In this document: in pieces, positions 59,567-64,000 of the stretch
How the letters are laid out: each line of letters starts with the position of its first letter
Numbering within the stretch: the stretch's first letter is position 1
NCBI RefSeq assembly: GCF_023721755.1
Contig: NZ_JAMDLH010000008.1
Span: 62,001-126,000, forward strand
Source of the DNA: Pleomorphomonas sp. NRK KF1
GTDB lineage: Bacteria; Pseudomonadota; Alphaproteobacteria; Rhizobiales; Pleomorphomonadaceae
DNA: 64,000 nt
Direction: 5' to 3'
Notes under the pieces: model-generated
The model's database searches: none
The model's input: the letters and a program-made list of their open reading frames with translations, nothing else
Told to the model about the DNA's origin: nothing
Program-made: the position numbers and the translations under genes

Positions 59567-60382
59567 ATGATCGACAGCGATCGGGAAGAACCTTGCGCGG
59601 CGGTGGCCGTTCCCGCCGGCATGGCGCCTGACGTGGCGGGCCATGCCTGGGCGCGCGACAGCATCGGTGAGGCCGGCGCCGCCGTCTATCGCCTTTCGGG
59701 CAAGCCCGGCGCGCCCGACCTCTACCTCAAGCATGGCCGCGACGCGGTGGCCGACGCCATCGCCGAGGAGATGGCGCGGCTGCGCTGGCTCGCCGGCCGC
59801 CTGCCGGTGCCGCGTCTCGTCCGGTTCGATTGCACGGCCGACGAGGCCTGGCTCTTGACGACGGCCATTCCCGGCCGCACGGCCTATCAGGTGCTGGCCT
59901 CCGACCCCGCCGGCCGTCCGGCCGTGGTCGACGCGCTCGCCGCCTTCCTTCGCCGCCTGCACGCCATCCCGGTGGAGGACTGCCCCTTCACCGGCGACCA
60001 CGCCCACCGCCTCGCCATCGCCCGCGCCCGCATCGACGCCGGCCGCGTCGACGCCGACGACTTCGACGAGGAACGGACCGGCTGGACGGCCGAGGCGGTG
60101 TGGGAGGGGCTGCAAGGCCTTCTGCCGTTCGCCCCCGATCCGGTGGTGGCGCACGGCGATTGCTCGCTCGACAACCTGATCGTCGACGGGCACGCCGTGG
60201 TCGGCTGCATCGACGTCGGCCGGGCCGGCATCGCCGACCGCTACCAGGACCTCGCCATCCTCTGGAACTGCCTCGACGAATTCGGCCCCGCCATGCAGCG
60301 GCGGTTGTTTCGCGCCTACGGCATCGCCGAGCCGAACCGGCGCAAGCTGCAGTTCCACCTGATGCTGGACGAGCTGTTCTAG
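59567..60382 (+). CDS. APH(3')-like aminoglycoside phosphotransferase
   Basis: A 271-residue kinase of the APH(3') fold. The pattern LHAIPVEDCPF, VVAHGDCSLDNLIVD (catalytic Asp198, Asn203) and GCIDVGRAGIADRYQDLAIL (metal-binding Asp216) matches APH(3') type II enzymes; Lys55 fits the ATP-binding lysine. It likely phosphorylates 3'-hydroxyls of aminoglycosides. The gene has the base composition of its neighbours and no mobile element next to it, so an intrinsic chromosomal resistance gene or a related small-molecule kinase is likely. Confidence 0.8.
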   Translation: MIDSDREEPCAAVAVPAGMAPDVAGHAWARDSIGEAGAAVYRLSGKPGAPDLYLKHGRDAVADAIAEEMARLRWLAGRLPVPRLVRFDCTADEAWLLTTAIPGRTAYQVLASDPAGRPAVVDALAAFLRRLHAIPVEDCPFTGDHAHRLAIARARIDAGRVDADDFDEERTGWTAEAVWEGLQGLLPFAPDPVVAHGDCSLDNLIVDGHAVVGCIDVGRAGIADRYQDLAILWNCLDEFGPAMQRRLFRAYGIAEPNRRKLQFHLMLDELF

Positions 60383-60420
60383 GGTCGCTTTGGGCGGTCG
60401 GCGAGCGGCTGATGGGAGAC

Positions 60421-60695
60421 CGATATCGGCGGCTCGCTCCATCCTGCCTGAGGTCCACCTTGCATTCGCGCGCGAATGCAAGCGGCCTTCGCCAGGATGA
60501 CAACTTGATAGAAAGGGCAAATAGCTGGAGTGCGCGCCATACAGCTTGATGCCGCATGAGCGGCAAGCGTTGCGGATGACAGCGCGATGAGAGGAGAACT
60601 CCATCTAACCGATTGTTATATCTATATATAATGCTGTCATCCTGGCGAAGGCCAGGACCTCAGGCAGGATGGGGCGCACCATCCATATAGGGCGC
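60421..60695. repeat. MITE-like palindromic element, copy E (enlarged)
   Basis: The outer ends (CGATATCGGCGG on the left, CATATAGGGCGCC on the right) and the inner arms of the family are present, but the loop is about 135 bases instead of about 30. The left arm carries a self-complementary insert at 60460-60481 that is the same as in copy B except for a compensated base pair. Confidence 0.8.
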
Positions 60696-60788
60696 CGCTT
60701 TCCATCGGCATCACCCGGATTTCCAGCCCTGTCCGTCCGCCGCTCCCTCGTGTAGGGTGCCGGCTTCTTTCAACAGCGGGTGTTTCTC

Positions 60789-61454
60789 ATGCTTCCCTGG
60801 GTAAAGCTTGGCTCCGTTGCCACCGAAGACGGGGTCGAGTTGCGGCTGATGCGGCGCGGCAGCGAGTTTTCCATCATGCTCGGCACCAACGAGCTGATGA
60901 ACTCGCGGCTCTCCGGTTCGGAGGAGGCGCTGGCGACGCTGGCGACGGCCGAACTCGGCGGCCGGCCGGAGCCGCGCGTCCTCATCGGCGGCCTCGGCAT
61001 GGGCTTCACCTTGCGCGCGGCGCTCCGCACGCTCGGCCCTGACGCCCGCGTTACGGTGGCCGAGCTGATGCCGGAGGTGGTCGACTGGGCCAGGGGACCG
61101 ATGGCCGAGGTGTTCGAGGGCAGCCTTGACGACCCGCGCGTCATCGTCCGGCAGGAGGATGTGGGCGTGGTGATCCGCGCCGCCGCCCGCACCTGGGACG
61201 CCATCCTGCTCGACGTCGACAACGGGCCGGAGGGACTGACGCGGCAGGGCAACGACGCGCTCTATTCCACCGCCGGCCTTACCGCGACCTTGCAGGCGCT
61301 GAAGCCCGGCGGCGTCTTCACCATGTGGTCGTCGGCGCCCGACCCCGCCTTCACCCGCCGCCTCAAGAAGGTGGGCTTCACGGTGACCGAGGTACCGACG
61401 CGCGCCGGCAAGAAGCGCGGCGCGCGGCACATGATCTGGGTGGCGATCAAGTAG
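60789..61454 (+). CDS. Spermidine-synthase-like protein
   Basis: A 221-residue protein with a Rossmann methyltransferase/PAPT-like core: SRLSGSEEALATLATAELGG, VLIGGLGMGFTLRAALRTLG (motif I), AELMPEVVDWARGPMAEVFEG and AILLDVDNGPEGL. The GGLGMGFTLRA motif replaces the GGGDG of true spermidine synthases, and the acidic active-site pair is not obvious. It belongs to the large uncharacterised spermine/spermidine synthase-like group. The GTG at 60780 is an alternative start. Confidence 0.7.
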   Translation: MLPWVKLGSVATEDGVELRLMRRGSEFSIMLGTNELMNSRLSGSEEALATLATAELGGRPEPRVLIGGLGMGFTLRAALRTLGPDARVTVAELMPEVVDWARGPMAEVFEGSLDDPRVIVRQEDVGVVIRAAARTWDAILLDVDNGPEGLTRQGNDALYSTAGLTATLQALKPGGVFTMWSSAPDPAFTRRLKKVGFTVTEVPTRAGKKRGARHMIWVAIK

Positions 61455-61460
61455 GGAAGG

Positions 61461-61688
61461 TCAGTCCTCCGGCGGCAGGCGGTTGGCGGCGTGGTCCTGC
61501 TCCTGCTGGGTCTTGATGGCGTTGCCGTCCTGGCCGCGCGCCTTGGTGTGCCGCTGCTTGTCGCGGTTGGAGAGGATGTCGTTCTCGCCCACCAGATCCT
61601 TGTCGAGCTCGGTCATGGCGCCCGAACCGTCGCCCTTGCCCTGCGTTCCCTTGCCGAAATGCTTGTTGTCGCCCTTGCCGCTGACCAT
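61461..61688 (-). CDS. Small hydrophilic protein under an EcfG-like promoter
   Basis: A 75-residue, highly charged, Cys-free protein: MVSGKGDNKHFGKGTQGKGD then SGAMTELDKDLVGENDI and DKQRHTKARGQDG. GGAG lies before the ATG. No domain is recognised; proteins of this sort are common among stress-induced genes of rhizobia. It is divergent from two similar small genes across a symmetric pair of ECF-type promoters. Confidence 0.7.
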   Translation of the reverse strand: MVSGKGDNKHFGKGTQGKGDGSGAMTELDKDLVGENDILSNRDKQRHTKARGQDGNAIKTQQEQDHAANRLPPED

Positions 61689-61734
61689 TGCGCGTCTCCT
61701 TGGGTTCGAAGGGTTGGGAAGGTTGGAAAACGTC

Positions 61735-61759
61735 AACCCCGGCCGGCGGCATTTGTTCC
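61735..61759 (-). promoter_or_regulatory. EcfG-type promoter, minus strand
   Basis: On the minus strand GGAAC (61759-61755), N16, GGTT (61738-61735), close to the alphaproteobacterial EcfG consensus GGAAC-N16-17-CGTT. It lies 46 bases before the ATG of the small gene at 61461-61688. Confidence 0.6.
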
Positions 61760-61784
61760 GGAACATTGGCGGACGCGGCGGGTT
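61760..61784 (+). promoter_or_regulatory. EcfG-type promoter, plus strand
   Basis: GGAAC (61760-61764), N16, GGTT (61781-61784). It touches the minus-strand promoter head to head in GTTCCGGAAC and ends 34 bases before the ATG at 61819. The mirrored arrangement would switch on all three small genes together. Confidence 0.6.
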
Positions 61785-61818
61785 CTCAAGGTGAAGACAC
61801 CAAAGAGAGGAGGCGAAA

Positions 61819-62034
61819 ATGGCCGACCAGCACTTCAAGACCAAGCGCCCCACCGACAAGGACCTCAAGGAGAACCCCGGCATCGGCAGCTCGAAGGGCA
61901 CCACCGATGGCGGCGAACTCCTGGAGGACAACGGCGGCCTCGACGGCGACAACACCTTCGAGGGCGATGTCGAAAACGACGTTACCCCGCAGGGCGGCGT
62001 CAATCCGAACCAGACCGGACGCACCAACAAGTGA
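61819..62034 (+). CDS. Small hydrophilic acidic protein
   Basis: A 71-residue disordered-looking protein: MADQHFKTKRPTDKDLKENP then SSKGTTDGGELLEDNGGLDG and GVNPNQTGRTNK. Rich in Gly, Asp, Asn and Lys, with no Cys. Probably stress-induced from the EcfG-like promoter just upstream. The next small gene begins 11 bases after its stop. Confidence 0.7.
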   Translation: MADQHFKTKRPTDKDLKENPGIGSSKGTTDGGELLEDNGGLDGDNTFEGDVENDVTPQGGVNPNQTGRTNK

Positions 62035-62045
62035 GGGAGACCGAC

Positions 62046-62210
62046 ATGGCCGGCCCAAAGACCCACAAGCAGCAGATCCGCATCATCGAGGAACGCGTCA
62101 ACACCAGGAACGCCGGAGACGACTTCCAAACCGAAGCCGACCTGAAGCGCGCCGAGCTGGACGAGGAGAAGCGGGAGAGGCTGGAGGAGAAAGGCGAGGA
62201 CGAGAGGTAG
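62046..62210 (+). CDS. Small charged helical protein
   Basis: A 54-residue protein: MAGPKTHKQQIRIIEERVNT then DDFQTEADLKRAELDEEKRE. Likely one long charged helix. GAGGGAGAC lies before the ATG. It is second in a two-gene unit with the preceding small protein and shares its promoter. Confidence 0.65.
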   Translation: MAGPKTHKQQIRIIEERVNTRNAGDDFQTEADLKRAELDEEKRERLEEKGEDER

Positions 62211-62360
62211 GGCGGCGAGATCGACCGAGATATGGTCGCTGACAGCCCGAGCGCGGCGCGGCCTGCCTTTGCGCGGCCGCCGCCGCCTTCATCTTGATGA
62301 GATCCGTTCGGACAAGCTAAGGTCTTTCAGACAATCCTCCAGGCGCGGATATAGTCCAAG

Positions 62361-62693
62361 GTGAAACGTGTAGCCCTGCTTGTTCTCGGGATGATGATCG
62401 TTCTGACGCTGACGACCAAGCTTCCGCAGAACGCATGGGGCCTGCTTGAAGGACACGGGAGCTATTTCATCCCGGAAGAAAGCAGCATCTGGACCTTCCA
62501 GGTCGACGTTGACAACGCAGGCTCGGGGAGTTTCTGGCTCCGAGGGAGCGATCGTACCCGCTACTACGCGCTTTCCGAAACGACGTGGGAATATTTCCAT
62601 ATTGAGAAGGAGAACGCGTGCGAGCGCTTTGATCCGGTCGATATCGCCACCTGGTGCGAACTGCGAGCAACGCCAATTCCGCTTCCACACTGA
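62361..62693 (+). CDS. Small exported protein of unknown function
   Basis: A 110-residue protein starting at GTG, with a hydrophobic N-terminus (ALLVLGMMIVLTLTTKL) serving as signal peptide or anchor. The rest has YFIPEESSIWTFQVDVDNAG, FWLRGSDRTRYYALSETTWE and two Cys (CERF, WCEL). No family is recognised. It looks less GC-rich than its neighbours, and no strong ribosome site is seen. Confidence 0.45.
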   Translation: MKRVALLVLGMMIVLTLTTKLPQNAWGLLEGHGSYFIPEESSIWTFQVDVDNAGSGSFWLRGSDRTRYYALSETTWEYFHIEKENACERFDPVDIATWCELRATPIPLPH

Positions 62694-62807
62694 ACTGCAT
62701 GGCACTCCATTGGTCCCGCATCTCACTGCTGACATAACCGTGGGTAGCGCGTGGTAATGGCAATTCACGCAGGCGCTAATCCGGTGCTGACGTCAGGGGA
62801 GGCTTGG

Positions 62808-63377
62808 ATGGGGGAGTTGAAAGCAGCGAGCGAGAGCTTCGGCAGGCTCGAGGACCGGGATGTGCGGATCGTCTGGCTGCCGCCGATGACGGTGGCCGCC
62901 GCCTATGCGTCGGGCGAGGGCTGCGAGGGCAGGGCGCTCGATGCGATCACGCGCTTCGTCACCGACAGCCGGCTGCTGGAGATCAAGCCCGACGCGCGGA
63001 GCTTCGGCTTCGACTGTTCCAAGGGCGAGGCGAAGGTGGGCGAGCCGTCGCGCGTCTACGAGGTCTGGGTGTCGATTCCCGAGGGCATGGCGGTGCCGGC
63101 GCCGCTGATCCGGCGGACCTTTCATGGCGGGCTCTATGCCGCGCATGTGCTGCGCTCGTGGGACTTCCAGGACTGGAGCCTGATCAAGGACTGGGTCGAC
63201 GCCAGCGACAGATATGCCAATGACTGGGACGCGCCGCGCTGGGTGTCGCCGGAAACGGCGGCCGGGCAGGGCTTCGAGGAGACGCTGAACTTCTACACCT
63301 TCGTCCGCAAGGGCGGCCGGATGGAAGACTTGCAGCTCGATCTGCTGTTTCCGATCAGGGAGAAGTTGGCGAGCTAA
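62808..63377 (+). CDS. GyrI-like small-molecule-binding domain protein
   Basis: A 189-residue stand-alone GyrI/AraC effector-binding domain: VRIVWLPPMTVAAAYASGEG, ARSFGFDCSKGE, VYEVWVSIPEGM and RRTFHGGLYAAHVLRSWDFQ. Without a DNA-binding domain it is likely a ligand-binding or hydrolytic member of the SHS2/GyrI superfamily. GGGGAGG lies 7 bases before the ATG at 62808. It precedes an ABC exporter gene on the same strand. Confidence 0.7.
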   Translation: MGELKAASESFGRLEDRDVRIVWLPPMTVAAAYASGEGCEGRALDAITRFVTDSRLLEIKPDARSFGFDCSKGEAKVGEPSRVYEVWVSIPEGMAVPAPLIRRTFHGGLYAAHVLRSWDFQDWSLIKDWVDASDRYANDWDAPRWVSPETAAGQGFEETLNFYTFVRKGGRMEDLQLDLLFPIREKLAS

Positions 63378-63480
63378 CGGTCGCCGCTGGACCCGAAGCG
63401 GAGATCATTTGTCGGCTGTCGTAAAAGCGGCATACTGATACGTGTATGTGCTGAGATCCCGATTTTCCGGATTCGTCGAC

Positions 63481-64000
63481 ATGCCCCCCATCATCGAGAC
63501 CGAGGGCGCGACCAAGTGGTTTGCGCAGAAGGTGCCGCAGTCCGGCTTCACGGGCCGGCTTCGCAACTTCCTCAAGCCCGTCACCCGCGACGTGAAGGCG
63601 GTGGACGGCATCTCCTTTGCCATCGAGGCGGGCGAGGCCGTCGGCTATCTCGGGCCGAACGGCGCCGGCAAGTCGACGATGATCAAGATGCTGACCGGCG
63701 TGCTGGTGCCGACGGCCGGCTCCGTCCGTGTGCTCGGCCGCGTGCCGCACGAGGAGCGCATCGTCAACGCGCGCGACATCGGCGTGGTGTTCGGCCAGCG
63801 CAGCCAGCTGTGGTGGGACCTGCCGCTGTTCGAGAGCTTCGAGCTGCACCGGCGCATCTACCGGATCGAGAAGGGGCGGTTCGACCGGGCGCGGGCGGAG
63901 CTCGTGGACATGCTGCAGATCGCGCCGTTTCTTGAACGGCCGGTGCGCCAGCTCAGCCTCGGCCAGCGGATGCGCGGCGAAATCGCCATGACGCTGCTGC
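63481..64000 (+). CDS. ABC transporter ATP-binding protein, cut by window end
   Basis: The first 173 residues of an ATPase of the ABC-2 (drug/viologen exporter) type: Walker A GPNGAGKST (58-66), Q-loop Gln106 in VVFGQRSQLWWDLPL, signature LSLGQRMRGE (158-167). The N-terminal VPQSGFTGRLRNFLKPVTRD insertion is typical of a subgroup paired with two ABC-2 permeases, expected just beyond the window. The substrate is unknown. Confidence 0.85.
   Translation, partial: MPPIIETEGATKWFAQKVPQSGFTGRLRNFLKPVTRDVKAVDGISFAIEAGEAVGYLGPNGAGKSTMIKMLTGVLVPTAGSVRVLGRVPHEERIVNARDIGVVFGQRSQLWWDLPLFESFELHRRIYRIEKGRFDRARAELVDMLQIAPFLERPVRQLSLGQRMRGEIAMTLL

Overview
The window is a GC-rich alphaproteobacterial chromosome segment, most likely from the order Hyphomicrobiales (Rhizobiales). 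The evidence is family content: an HWE-type histidine kinase, an IalB-family protein, a RhtX/FptX-type siderophore permease, EcfG-type promoter motifs, DUF1543, DUF2000 and DUF3563 proteins, and a short intergenic repeat that looks like one common in rhizobial genomes. No genus is proposed. I saw no rRNA, tRNA, CRISPR array, transposase or prophage gene.

Layout. 0.4-0.9 kb: two convergent antitoxin genes with no toxin between them. 1.1-10.5 kb: mostly metabolic and envelope genes (P-loop kinase, HWE kinase, PagL-like lipid A deacylase, alpha/beta hydrolase, ArsR regulator with a divergent ABM/ACT pair, GH25 lipoprotein, GH130-like protein with an SDR). 10.7-16.3 kb: an iron or xenosiderophore uptake cassette (AraC regulator, TonB-dependent receptor, RhtX-like permease, FAD monooxygenase). 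16.5-21.3 kb: methyltransferase, a diguanylate cyclase flanked by two copies of a small DUF3563 gene with a shared palindromic leader, and an AraC/DUF2000 divergent pair.

21.1-31.9 kb is the main accessory region. A segment of about 560 bp is duplicated. Four related proteins carry a degenerate J-like N-terminus without HPD: two are 89-residue stubs, one is an intact membrane protein, and one is interrupted by an in-frame TGA. Next come a RES-Xre toxin-antitoxin pair, two tandem secreted trypsin-like proteases with repeated N-terminal modules, and a MazEF pair.

31.9-47.2 kb: regulators, SDRs, a DUF3626 gene coupled to a 39-codon ORF, a SnoaL-like gene behind a leader-ORF attenuator, two chemoreceptors, a cation exchanger, a universal stress protein, a membrane ferredoxin-reductase-like protein, and an SDR/cupin/cyclophilin-like cluster opposite a LysR gene. 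47.4-54.8 kb: a LuxR solo, a two-gene module ending in an ImmA/IrrE-like protein without HExxH, and an ArgP/LysE pair separated by a TetR/serine-hydrolase pair. 55-58.6 kb: an autotransporter coupled to an IalB protein. 58.7-64 kb: small enzymes, an APH(3')-like kinase, three small hydrophilic proteins under apparent divergent EcfG promoters, a GyrI-like protein, and an ABC ATPase cut by the window end.

Three dispersed repeat families lie between genes: five copies of a long palindromic MITE-like element, three copies of a rhizobial-type repeat of about 100 bp, and two copies of a 130-145 bp element with imperfect inverted ends. The best candidates for undescribed biology are the duplicated J-like gene family, the attenuator before the SnoaL-like gene, the pseudo-IrrE pair, the duplicated DUF3563 module and the MITE-like family.
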